This document shows positions 1 through 6,340 of a stretch of 16,100 bases of DNA, one piece after another (within the stretch, counting starts at the first letter, position 1; each line of letters starts with the position of its first letter). Both the position numbers and the translations under genes were made by a program. The stretch is from Actinomycetes bacterium (lineage in GTDB: Bacteria; Actinomycetota; CALGFH01): positions 1 to 16,100 of the forward strand of contig JASLIH010000147.1 in NCBI GenBank assembly GCA_030152105.1, in the 5' to 3' direction. The notes beneath the pieces were generated by a model. It searched no databases and had not been told where the DNA came from. It saw nothing but the letters and a program-made list of their open reading frames with translations.

Positions 1-193
1 CGACCAGCTGGCGCAGCGCGTCGTAGGCCTTGGGCCGGTTGACGTCGGCCAGCTCGGCCAGCTCGGCCACCCGCAGCGGCGGCCGGCCGAGGGCGGCCAG
101 GTAGATCCTGGCCTCGTTCCGGCCGAAGCTGAACTCGGCCAGGTACTGGACGAGCTGTTCCTCGTCCGACCAGCCGCGGTCATCGGTCGACAT
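1..193 (-). CDS. TrmB-like winged-helix transcriptional regulator (3' part beyond window)
   Basis: Only the first 64 or so residues are present; the gene runs off the left edge. The visible protein begins MSTDDRGWSDEEQLVQYL and continues through EFSFGRNEARIYLAAL, then RVAELAELADVNRPKAYDAL. This is the N-terminal winged helix of the TrmB family: a tri-helical segment with the 'EARIYLAAL' helix and a recognition helix with 'NRPKAYDAL'. TrmB proteins are usually sugar- or metabolite-responsive DNA-binding repressors or activators; the sensor domain is outside the window, so the ligand is unknown. The ATG at 193 was chosen because a TAGGCT box ends 6 nt before it, fitting a leaderless mRNA, and no Shine-Dalgarno is seen. 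It lies 32 nt downstream of recG on the same strand and could also be read through from there. Confidence 0.72.
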   Translation of the reverse strand, partial: MSTDDRGWSDEEQLVQYLAEFSFGRNEARIYLAALGRPPLRVAELAELADVNRPKAYDALRQLV

Positions 194-199
194 GGCAGG

Positions 200-205
200 A
201 GCCTA
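200..205 (-). promoter_or_regulatory. -10 box (TAGGCT) for the TrmB-like gene, leaderless arrangement
   Basis: TAGGCT on the minus strand matches TANNNT. Only 6 nt (CCTGCC) separate it from the ATG at 193, so transcription would start at or next to the A of ATG. No convincing -35 is visible. The same arrangement recurs at three other genes in the window. Confidence 0.5.
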
Positions 206-225
206 GTGGGTGGCGGTGGTTCGCG

Positions 226-2346
226 CTAGCCGCGGGCCAGCCACTCGGCCCGGCCGTCGCCCAGGCGGGCCAGCACCTCCTGGCGCAGCCGCCGGTGCGC
301 CGGGTCGGACAGCTCGGGGTCGGCGTCGACCAGCGCGAAGGCGTCCCGGCGGGCCCGCTGGACCCAGTCGAAGTCCTCGATCAGCCGGGCCAGCTTGAGG
401 TCGGAGAGGCCGGACTGGCGGGCGTCGAACACCGTTCCCTCGCCGCGGATGCGCAGGTCCTCGTTGGCCAGCTCGAAGCCGTCGTTGGTGCGGGCGATGG
501 CGTCCATGCGGGCCCGGCCCTCGTCGGTCAGGGGGTCGGCGAACAGGACGCACAGCCCGGGGGCCTGGCCCCGCCCGACCCGGCCCCGGAGCTGGTGGAG
601 CTGGGACAGGCCGAAGCGGTCGGCGTCCTCGATCAGCATCACGGTGGCGTTGGGCACGTCGACGCCGACCTCGATCACGGTGGTGGAGACGAGCACGTCG
701 ACCTCGCCGGCCCGGAAGCGGTCCATGGTCGCCTCCTTCTCCCTGGCCGGCATGTCGCCGTAGACCAGCCCAACCCGCAGGTCGGGGAAGACCTCGGCCC
801 GGAGCCGCTCGGCCTCGGCCTTGGCCGAGCGGACCTCGACCTTGTCGGACTCGTCCTTGAGGGCGCAGACGACATAGGCCTGGTGGCCGGCGGCCACCTC
901 CTCGCGGACCCGCTGGTAGGCCCGGTCGCGCAGGGTGGCGTCGGCGACCACGTGGGTGGCGATCGGCGTCCTGCCCGGGGGCAGCTCGTCCAGGGTGGAC
1001 ACGTCCAGGTCGCCGTACAGCGTCAGCGCCAGCGTCCGCGGGATCGGGGTCGCGGTCATGATCAGCACGTGCGGGCTGTCGCCCTTCTCGCGCAGCCGGA
1101 CCCGCTGGTGGACCCCGAAGCGGTGCTGCTCGTCGACCACGATCACGCCCAGCTTGCGGAACTCGACCCCCTCCGACAGCAGTGCGTGGGTGCCGACCAG
1201 CAGGTCGACCTCGCCGGCGGCCACCCCTTCGAGGACCCGCTGCCTGGCCGCCCCGGTGACCCCGGCCGTCAGCACCTCGACCCGCGGCCCCCCGAACAGC
1301 CCGCCGCCCTCCCCCAGCGGCTCCAGCAGCCCCCTGAGGTTGATCCCGTGCTGGTCGGCCAGCACCTCGGTCGGGGCCATGATCGCCCCCTGCATCCCCG
1401 ACTGGACCGCGCACAGCAGCGCCCAGAGGGCGATTAATGTCTTTCCGCTGCCCACTTCCCCCTGGAGCAGGCGGTGCATCGGCTTGGAGCTGGACAGGTC
1501 GGCGCCGATCTCGGACATGACCCGGGACTGGGCGCCGGTGGGCTGGAAGGGGAGGCTCGCCAGGAGGCGCTTGGTCAGGTCGCCGTCGGTCTGGAGGGCC
1601 TGGCCGTGCTGGCCGGCCTCCTGGGCGCGGCGGCGCAGGGCCAGGCCGACCTGGAGGACGAACAGCTCGTCGTAGACGAGGCGGTCGCGGGCCCGGGTCG
1701 CCTCCTTGCGGTCGGCGGGGCGGTGGATGGCCTCCAGCGCGGCGGCCCGGTCGGGCAGGCCGTGGGTGCGGCGCAGCGGCTCGGGCACGAAGTCGGGGAC
1801 GTCGCCGAAGCGGTCGAGCAGGGCCCCGACGGCCCGGCGGAGCCGGCCCGAGGAGATCTCCTTGCTGGCCGGGTAGACGGGGATGACCTCGTTGGCGAAC
1901 CCCTCGGGGTCGTCGCCCTCGCGCAGCACCTCGTAGCCGGGGTTGGCCATGCCGAGGCGGCCCGCCTTCCAGGCGAGCTTGCCCGAGAAGGCGGCGACCG
2001 TGCCCACGGTCAGCTTCTGGGCGTGCCATGGCTGGTTGAACCAGGTGCAGACCCAGGCGCCGCTGTCGTCGGCCACCCGGACCTCGAGGATGCGCAGGTT
2101 GCGCCGGGGCATCTTCTTGGCCAGGTTGCGGACGGTCCCGACCAGGGTGACCTCGGCACCCTTCTTGGCGTGGGCCAGGTCGGTGAGCTCGCCCCTGGTC
2201 AGGTAGCGGCGCGGGTAGTGCTCGATCAGGTCGCGGGCGGTGTGGTAGCCGAAGCCTTCCTCGAGCGCCTTGGCCAGCGCGGCGGACACCCCGGGAGCCT
2301 TGGCCAGCGGGGTGCCGAGCGGGTCGGGAGGTCGGGTCTCGGCCAC
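226..2346 (-). CDS. recG: ATP-dependent DNA helicase RecG
   Basis: A 706-residue superfamily 2 helicase, the normal length for RecG, which remodels stalled replication forks and branch-migrates Holliday junctions. The N-terminal wedge/OB region includes about residues 60-150 (VTLVGTVRNL). The helicase core shows Walker A GEVGSGKT (296-303), the DEQH box (405-408), TATPIPRT (431-438), and motif VI QLRGRVGRG (585-593). The C-terminal LRIRGEGTVFDARQSG (631-646) matches the family's LxxRGxGxxxxxRQSG segment, but with DA where many RecGs have GT. The start is GTG at 2346, supported by the RecG-like N-terminus and by a TATACT box 6 nt upstream. In many actinobacteria rpmB, a dihydroxyacetone-kinase-like gene and recG lie in one direction; here recG is divergent from rpmB and that kinase-like gene is absent. 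It is followed 32 nt later by the TrmB-like gene. Confidence 0.97.
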   Translation of the reverse strand: MAETRPPDPLGTPLAKAPGVSAALAKALEEGFGYHTARDLIEHYPRRYLTRGELTDLAHAKKGAEVTLVGTVRNLAKKMPRRNLRILEVRVADDSGAWVCTWFNQPWHAQKLTVGTVAAFSGKLAWKAGRLGMANPGYEVLREGDDPEGFANEVIPVYPASKEISSGRLRRAVGALLDRFGDVPDFVPEPLRRTHGLPDRAAALEAIHRPADRKEATRARDRLVYDELFVLQVGLALRRRAQEAGQHGQALQTDGDLTKRLLASLPFQPTGAQSRVMSEIGADLSSSKPMHRLLQGEVGSGKTLIALWALLCAVQSGMQGAIMAPTEVLADQHGINLRGLLEPLGEGGGLFGGPRVEVLTAGVTGAARQRVLEGVAAGEVDLLVGTHALLSEGVEFRKLGVIVVDEQHRFGVHQRVRLREKGDSPHVLIMTATPIPRTLALTLYGDLDVSTLDELPPGRTPIATHVVADATLRDRAYQRVREEVAAGHQAYVVCALKDESDKVEVRSAKAEAERLRAEVFPDLRVGLVYGDMPAREKEATMDRFRAGEVDVLVSTTVIEVGVDVPNATVMLIEDADRFGLSQLHQLRGRVGRGQAPGLCVLFADPLTDEGRARMDAIARTNDGFELANEDLRIRGEGTVFDARQSGLSDLKLARLIEDFDWVQRARRDAFALVDADPELSDPAHRRLRQEVLARLGDGRAEWLARG

Positions 2347-2352
2347 CGGCTC

Positions 2353-2358
2353 AGTATA
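2353..2358 (-). promoter_or_regulatory. -10 box (TATACT) for recG, leaderless arrangement
   Basis: TATACT on the minus strand is one base from TATAAT. Six nt separate it from the GTG at 2346, so the predicted transcription start falls on or within one or two bases of the start codon. There is no room for a Shine-Dalgarno in the transcript. No clear -35 is visible 17-18 nt upstream. Confidence 0.55.
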
Positions 2359-2383
2359 GGTGCGGGCTCGGACGGGGCCGTGC

Positions 2384-2389
2384 TACCCT
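2384..2389 (+). promoter_or_regulatory. Possible -10 box (TACCCT) for rpmB
   Basis: TACCCT fits TANNNT and would start transcription near 2396, giving a leader of about 48 nt that contains the 14-bp palindrome and the ribosome binding site. No good -35 is visible, so this is weak. Confidence 0.3.
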
Positions 2390-2404
2390 CTCCCGGCTCT
2401 CTGC

Positions 2405-2418
2405 AATTCGCGCGAATT
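2405..2418. promoter_or_regulatory. Perfect 14-bp palindrome AATTCGCGCGAATT in the rpmB leader
   Basis: The sequence equals its own reverse complement over all 14 bases. Its AT-rich ends stand out in GC-rich surroundings. It ends 25 nt before the rpmB ATG and 7 nt before the Shine-Dalgarno. It could be a dimeric repressor operator or, less likely, a small RNA fold. I do not recognise it as a known operator, and it does not resemble the actinobacterial Zur consensus I know. Confidence 0.45.
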
Positions 2419-2443
2419 CACACTCAAGGAAGGTCTTCCGACG

Positions 2444-2635
2444 ATGGCTGCCGTCTGTGACATCTGCGGCAAGCACCCGGGCTTCGGCATGAAGGTCAGC
2501 TTCTCCCACAAGCGCAGCCCGCGCCGCTGGAACCCCAACATCCAGCGGATCCGCATCCTGGAGGGGCGCACCCCGCGCCGGCGCAACGTCTGCACCTCCT
2601 GCATCAAGGCCAACAAGGTCCGCCGGGCCGTCTAG
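2444..2635 (+). CDS. rpmB: 50S ribosomal protein bL28, zinc-binding (C+) form
   Basis: A 63-residue ribosomal protein of the large subunit. It starts [20 protein letters not shown] and ends [14 protein letters not shown]. Two CxxC pairs (residues 5-8 and near 52-55) make this the zinc-ribbon 'C+' form; zinc-free paralogues exist in some bacteria and replace it under zinc limitation. The ATG at 2444 is chosen because the family starts with MA(A/S)xCDICGK and because AAGGAAGG (2426-2433) lies 10 nt upstream; an upstream in-frame ATG at 2360 would add non-homologous residues. The gene is divergent from recG. Its TAG stop overlaps the TAG of the convergent membrane protein gene within one CTAG. 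The leader carries a 14-bp palindrome. Confidence 0.96.
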   Translation: MAAVCDICGKHPGFGMKVSFSHKRSPRRWNPNIQRIRILEGRTPRRRNVCTSCIKANKVRRAV

Positions 2636-3762
2636 CCCGGCTCGCCCTGGTCGGCCTCGGCCCGTTCGCTGGTCTCGGGTTCCGGCTCGCCCGCGTCGGC
2701 CGGCTCCCCGACCGGTTCACCGCGCAGGTAGGTGCCGACGGCGGTGACCACGGCGGCGATCGGCACGGCTAGGAACGCCCCGATGATGCCGCCGAGGATG
2801 GCCCCGGCGGCCAGGGCGAGGATGATCACCACCGGGTGCAGGGCCACCGCCCGCCCGAGCAGCAGCGGGGCCAGCAGGTGGCCTTCCAGCTGCTGCACCA
2901 GCACGGTGAGGCCGACCACCAGCAGGGCGGTCGTCACCCCCTTGGTGACGAGGGCGACCAGGGCGGCCAGGACGCCGGCGACGAACGCCCCGACCAGCGG
3001 CAGGAAGGCGGCCACGAAGGTCAGGAAGGCCAGGGGGACGACCAGGGGGACGCCGAGGATGGCCAGGCCGATGCCGATGAAGACGGCGTCGACCGCGCCG
3101 ACCGAGGCCTGGCCGCGCAGGTAGCCTGAGACCGCGGTGGCCGAGCGGATGCCGATCTCGCGCAGGTGGTGCTCGCGGTGCCGGCCGGCGAAGTCGAGGA
3201 TCCAGCGGGTGAAGCGCTCGGAGTCCTTGACGAAGAAGAAGGTCAGGAACAGGGACAGGATCAGCCCGGTGAGCAGCTCCCCGATCACGGTCACGCCGTG
3301 GACGGCGCCGCGGGTGAGGCCGGTCGAGTTCTCGGTGAAGCGCTGGCGGGCCTGGTCGAGGTAGCGGTTGAGGTCGTCCTCGCTGATCCCGAACGGGCGC
3401 GAGGCGATGAACCGCTGCACCTCGGCGACCCCTTCGTCGGCCCGCAGGCGCAGCGTGCCCAGCTCGTTGCCGATCAGCGGGACGAACCCGGCGATGATCG
3501 CCACCAGCAGCAGCACCGCGGCCCCGGACACGGTCAGCACCGCCGTCAGGTGCGGCCAGCCGCGCCGCTCGAGCCACTGCACCAGCGGGACCAGCAGGGT
3601 GGCCAGGAACAGGGCGACGATCACCGGCACCACGATGACCTTGAGCTGGATGAGCAGGTACAGCACGAGCCCGGCCGCGGCCAGCACGGCCAGCAGGCGC
3701 CAGCTCCAGGCGGCCAGGCGCCGCAGCGCCGGCGGGACATCCGGCCGTTCGTGGTCGCTCAT
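2632..3762 (-). CDS. AI-2E family transporter (PerM/YdiK-like membrane protein)
   Basis: A 376-residue multi-pass inner-membrane protein. Hydrophobic segments lie at about 22-39, 43-63, 74-97, 156-178, 223-245, 246-270, 276-291 and 310-345 (probably two). A hydrophilic stretch at 100-150 follows the third segment, as is usual for the family. Family marks are GYLRGQ (213-218), PLVGAF (255-260) and [20 protein letters not shown] (292-311). Members have been linked to autoinducer-2 export or ion antiport, but the substrate of most is unknown, including this one. The last 30 residues are acidic and low-complexity ([18 protein letters not shown]). The ATG at 3762 has a GAGAGGA sequence a few bases upstream. 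The gene is convergent with rpmB (shared CTAG) and divergent from the DUF6483-type gene. Confidence 0.88.
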   Translation of the reverse strand: MSDHERPDVPPALRRLAAWSWRLLAVLAAAGLVLYLLIQLKVIVVPVIVALFLATLLVPLVQWLERRGWPHLTAVLTVSGAAVLLLVAIIAGFVPLIGNELGTLRLRADEGVAEVQRFIASRPFGISEDDLNRYLDQARQRFTENSTGLTRGAVHGVTVIGELLTGLILSLFLTFFFVKDSERFTRWILDFAGRHREHHLREIGIRSATAVSGYLRGQASVGAVDAVFIGIGLAILGVPLVVPLAFLTFVAAFLPLVGAFVAGVLAALVALVTKGVTTALLVVGLTVLVQQLEGHLLAPLLLGRAVALHPVVIILALAAGAILGGIIGAFLAVPIAAVVTAVGTYLRGEPVGEPADAGEPEPETSERAEADQGEPG

Positions 3763-3799
3763 CGGGTCCTCTCAGGTCAACGTCGTCGACCGCCTGGGA

Positions 3800-3805
3800 T
3801 AGCCT
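3800..3805 (+). promoter_or_regulatory. Possible -10 box (TAGCCT) for the DUF6483-type gene
   Basis: TAGCCT fits TANNNT and would start transcription near 3812, giving a leader of about 34 nt ending with the AGGAGG at 3834-3839. No clear -35 is visible. It lies in the 83-nt divergent gap with the membrane protein gene. Confidence 0.35.
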
Positions 3806-3833
3806 TGACCGGCCTGGCGGAACTCGCCACCCG

Positions 3834-3839
3834 AGGAGG
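3834..3839 (+). promoter_or_regulatory. Ribosome binding site AGGAGG that points to a CTG start
   Basis: A perfect AGGAGG sits 6 nt before the CTG at 3846 but 27 nt before the first in-frame ATG at 3867. The spacing therefore selects the CTG codon. Confidence 0.6.
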
Positions 3840-3845
3840 CCGACC

Positions 3846-4493
3846 CTGTACCAGCGCGACTATCTCATGCGCCAGATCGAGCAGGTCGGACGCATCCTGG
3901 CCGCCATCGTGGGGCTGGCCAAGGGCGGGCGCGGGGACGAGGCGCTCGGGATGTTCGACGAGGCCTACAAGCCGCTGCTGGGGGTCGGGACCGGGGTCGT
4001 TGCTGTGCTCGACGACGCCCAGCTGGTCGACATGCTCACCTCGGGGGCGAGCCCGGACATGCGGCGGGTGGCGATGGCCATGGAGCTGCTCACCACCGAG
4101 GCCGGCCTGTACGCCGAGGCCGGGCAGGAGGCCGAGGCCGTGGCCCGCTACCGGCGGGCCATCGCCCTGGCCGGGTGCCTGGCCGCGCGTTCCGAGCGGC
4201 TGCTCGACCGCGAGCTGGCCGCCGGCCTGGTGGAGCGGGCCGAGGGGCTGGCCCTGTCGGTCCCTCAGCGTCTGGCCGTGGCCCGGGTCCTCGAGGCCCT
4301 TGGCCGCTACGCCGACGCCGAGGACGCGCTGTTCGAGCTGATCGACGAGCGGCCCGACGACCCCGAGCCGGTCGACGAGGCGATCGCCTTCTGCCAGCGC
4401 CTGCGGCCTCTGGAGCCCGAGCAGCTGGCCGCCGGCGGCCTGAACCTGGAGGAGGTCAACGCCACCCTGGCCGAGCTGCTGCGGCGCCCCTAG
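3846..4493 (+). CDS. DUF6483-like protein with TPR-like helices, probable CTG start
   Basis: Read from CTG at 3846, the 215-residue product begins M-YQRDYLMRQIEQVGRILA. That resembles the N-terminus of small proteins of unknown function that I know as DUF6483-like, where an aromatic/acidic 'RDYLMRxIEQ' helix is typical. Starting at the ATG at 3867 would lose this conserved 'YQRDYL' part. The rest is mainly helical. Two segments look like TPR repeats: about 86-110 (LYAEAGQEAEAVARYRRAIAL) and 146-170 (ARVLEALGRYADAEDALFEL). There is no signal peptide or membrane segment, so it is probably cytosolic and may bind partner proteins; I do not assign a function. Its TAG stop overlaps the Nudix gene's TAG in one CTAG. 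The gene is certain; the family name is moderately sure. Confidence 0.75.
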   Translation: MYQRDYLMRQIEQVGRILAAIVGLAKGGRGDEALGMFDEAYKPLLGVGTGVVAVLDDAQLVDMLTSGASPDMRRVAMAMELLTTEAGLYAEAGQEAEAVARYRRAIALAGCLAARSERLLDRELAAGLVERAEGLALSVPQRLAVARVLEALGRYADAEDALFELIDERPDDPEPVDEAIAFCQRLRPLEPEQLAAGGLNLEEVNATLAELLRRP

Positions 4494-4930
4494 GCCTCCG
4501 GGCGGGGAAGCTCGGGGAGGTTGCCGAGGTCGAGGAGCTTGAGCAGGGGGGCCGGGCGGAAGTCACCGGCCAGCAGCTCGTCGGGGGTTCGCCAGGCGAC
4601 CTCGGCCAGGTTCTTGTCCCCGCTGGGGTTGGGCTCGATGTCGAGCACGCCGTCGTGGCCGGCGGCCAGCCAGCCCGCGAACACGACCACGAACTCGCCC
4701 TCGACGACCAGGTCCTGGAGCCAGACCACGCCAGCCAGGCCGATCGGCAGCCCGGCCTCCTCCATCAGCTCGCGCCGGGCGGCGTCCTCGACCCGTTCGT
4801 CGGGCTTGACCTTGCCCCCCGGCAAGCACCAGAAGTCGTCGCCGTCCTCGTGCCGGTGGTGGGCGGCCAGGACCTTGCCGTCGTGGACGACCAGGGCCCT
4901 TGCCACCAGTGTCGCCTTGCGGGAGACCAT
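4490..4930 (-). CDS. Nudix hydrolase
   Basis: A 146-residue cytosolic pyrophosphohydrolase. The Nudix box is complete: G39-x5-E45-x7-R53-E54-L-M-E57-E58-A-G60-L, with the glutamates that bind metal. These enzymes cleave nucleoside diphosphates linked to another group; the substrate cannot be read from the sequence. The ATG at 4930 is only 2 nt after the thiD stop (TGA-CG-ATG), with GAGGG inside the end of thiD as its ribosome binding site, so the two genes are almost certainly cotranscribed and translationally coupled. Because some Nudix enzymes (for example E. coli YmfB) act on thiamine-pathway pyrophosphates, a link to thiamine is possible but is inference. Its stop overlaps that of the convergent DUF6483-like gene. 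Confidence 0.92.
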   Translation of the reverse strand: MVSRKATLVARALVVHDGKVLAAHHRHEDGDDFWCLPGGKVKPDERVEDAARRELMEEAGLPIGLAGVVWLQDLVVEGEFVVVFAGWLAAGHDGVLDIEPNPSGDKNLAEVAWRTPDELLAGDFRPAPLLKLLDLGNLPELPRPEA

Positions 4931-4932
4931 CG

Positions 4933-5808
4933 TCAGCCCTCGTAGGGGTTGGGCCCGTACGGCCAGGGCACGGGCGTGGGGTGGCTGGGGCCGCCGGGGC
5001 GGAGCAGACCGGCGGCCCGGAAGCGCCAGGCGTGGTCGGTGGGGCCGATGCCCTTGCCCAGCGGGAAGCCGCCGGCGATCGCCCCCGACAGGTAGCGCTT
5101 GGCCGACTGGACGGCGGGAACGACCTCAAGGCCGTCGGCCAGGTTGGCGGCGATGGCCGAGGCCAGGGTGCAGCCGGTCCCGTGGGTGTGGGGGGTGGCC
5201 AGGCGGGGGGCGGTCAGCTCGACCGCCTCGTTACCGTCGAAGAGCAGGTCGACGGCGTCGCCGCCGGGGAGGTGCCCGCCCTTGACCAGCACCCAGCGCG
5301 ACCCCAGCTCGTGCATCGCCCTGGCCGCGGGCAGCAGGTCGCTGCGGTCGCGGACCTCGACCCCGCACAGCAGCTTGACCTCGCCCAGGTTGGGGGTCAT
5401 CACGGTGGCCAGCGGGGCCAGCCGCTCCCGCAGCGCGGACAGGGCGTCGGGACGGAGCAGCGGGTCGCCGTGCTTGGACGCCGCCACCGGGTCGACCACC
5501 AGGTTGGGCAGGGAGAAGCGCTCGCAGGCCCCGGCGACGGCCTCGATGATCGGGGCCGAGGCCAGCATCCCGGTCTTGACCGCGTCGACCCCGATGTCGG
5601 TGGCCACCGACTCGATCTGCTCGAACACGGCCCGGGGCTCGAGCTCGTAGATCCCCTGCACCCCGACCGAGTTCTGCACGGTCACGGCGGTGACAGCCGA
5701 CATGCCGTGCACCCCGTGGGCCAGGAACGTCTTGAGGTCCGCCTGGATCCCGGCCCCGCCGCCGGAGTCGGACCCGGCGATGGTGAGCACTCGAGCGGGC
5801 ACGGGCAC
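4933..5808 (-). CDS. thiD: Hydroxymethylpyrimidine/phosphomethylpyrimidine kinase
   Basis: A 291-residue ribokinase-fold enzyme that phosphorylates HMP to HMP-P and HMP-PP for thiamine synthesis. Key motifs are [17 protein letters not shown] (11-27, substrate binding), TGMLAS (79-84), VVDPV (104-108), TPN (138-140), VKGGH (175-179) and [13 protein letters not shown] (209-221), with the catalytic Cys213 in the anion hole. The last 25 residues, rich in Pro and Gly, extend past the usual fold. The start is GTG at 5808, with a near-perfect AGGAGGTG (5821-5814) 5 nt upstream; a second GTG at 5802 is possible. It leads a two-gene operon with the Nudix gene. There is no TPP riboswitch in the 79-nt gap to the divergent gene. 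The other thiamine kinase, ThiL, is 3.5 kb away in a separate operon. Confidence 0.96.
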   Translation of the reverse strand: MPVPARVLTIAGSDSGGGAGIQADLKTFLAHGVHGMSAVTAVTVQNSVGVQGIYELEPRAVFEQIESVATDIGVDAVKTGMLASAPIIEAVAGACERFSLPNLVVDPVAASKHGDPLLRPDALSALRERLAPLATVMTPNLGEVKLLCGVEVRDRSDLLPAARAMHELGSRWVLVKGGHLPGGDAVDLLFDGNEAVELTAPRLATPHTHGTGCTLASAIAANLADGLEVVPAVQSAKRYLSGAIAGGFPLGKGIGPTDHAWRFRAAGLLRPGGPSHPTPVPWPYGPNPYEG

Positions 5809-5830
5809 CCGTCCACCTCCTCTCCGAACC

Positions 5831-5841
5831 GGTCCGGGACC
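5831..5841. repeat. Short palindrome GGTCC-G-GGACC in the thiD leader
   Basis: Five-base arms surround a single central base. It lies between the probable thiD -10 and its ribosome binding site. Such short GC palindromes occur by chance in this base composition, so function is uncertain. Confidence 0.25.
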
Positions 5842-5853
5842 AAGGATCGGGCC

Positions 5854-5859
5854 AGGCTA
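5854..5859 (-). promoter_or_regulatory. Possible -10 box (TAGCCT) for thiD
   Basis: TAGCCT on the minus strand fits TANNNT and would start transcription near 5847, about 39 nt before the GTG start. No clear -35 is visible. Confidence 0.33.
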
Positions 5860-5874
5860 CCAGCGTCGCCGCCG

Positions 5875-5880
5875 TAGACT
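5875..5880 (+). promoter_or_regulatory. -10 box (TAGACT) for the split-barrel gene, leaderless arrangement
   Basis: TAGACT fits TANNNT. Seven nt (GCGGGCC) separate it from the ATG at 5888, so transcription would begin at the start codon. There is no Shine-Dalgarno and no clear -35. Confidence 0.5.
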
Positions 5881-5887
5881 GCGGGCC

Positions 5888-6340
5888 ATGGACCGCCGCC
5901 GCCAGATCCGGATGACCGAGGCCGAGCTGGCCGCGTTCCTGGAGGCCCAGCGCACCCTGATCTGCGCCACCGTCGGCCCCGGCGGCCGCCCCCACCTGGC
6001 CGCCCTCTGGTATCTCCCGGCCGCCGGCCGCCTCGACTGCTGGACCTACGCCGCCTCCCAGAAGGCCCGCAACCTGGCAAGAGACCCCAGGGCCACCCTC
6101 CTGACCGAGGCCGGCACGGCCTACCAGGAGCTCCGCGGAGTCAGCCTGGAATGCGACGCCGAGCTGGTCCACGACCCCGGCCAGGTCCTCGACATCGGCG
6201 TCGCCCTTGCCGCCCGCTACGGCGGCGTCGCCCCCACCCCCGACCTACGCGCCACCCTCGCCCGGCCGGCCGCCAAGCGGGTCGGCATCCACTTCCACCC
6301 GACCCGGGTCTCGAGCTGGGATCACCGCAAGCTCGGCTGA
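5888..6340 (+). CDS. Pyridoxamine 5'-phosphate oxidase-like split-barrel protein (FMN/F420 family)
   Basis: A 150-residue protein of the split beta-barrel flavin-reductase fold. The [20 protein letters not shown] region (22-41) forms the first strands. [14 protein letters not shown] (59-72) is the usual 'S/K-x-K-x-x-N-l-x-x-d-P-r' phosphate-binding segment. Actinobacterial members often bind F420 or FMN and reduce or oxidise small molecules; others bind haem or biliverdin. The cofactor and substrate here cannot be told from sequence. The ATG at 5888 is chosen because it begins the homologous region and a TAGACT box ends 7 nt upstream. The 3' end overlaps the convergent aldehyde dehydrogenase gene by 19 bp. 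It is divergent from thiD. Confidence 0.85.
   Translation: MDRRRQIRMTEAELAAFLEAQRTLICATVGPGGRPHLAALWYLPAAGRLDCWTYAASQKARNLARDPRATLLTEAGTAYQELRGVSLECDAELVHDPGQVLDIGVALAARYGGVAPTPDLRATLARPAAKRVGIHFHPTRVSSWDHRKLG

Noticed and set aside
49..69. Short tandem repeat (two and a half copies of a 10-mer)
   Set aside because: It encodes the AELAELAD helix of the TrmB-like regulator and is explained by codon bias.
203..2029. A 608-codon open frame overlapping recG on the same strand
   Set aside because: Its product is almost all Arg, Gly, Pro and Ala without motifs, as expected from an alternative frame of GC-rich DNA; recG in the other frame has full family motifs.
5809..5887. TPP riboswitch upstream of thiD
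   Set aside because: The gap to the divergent gene is 79 nt and shows no CTGAGA-type conserved core; too short for the usual fold plus expression platform.
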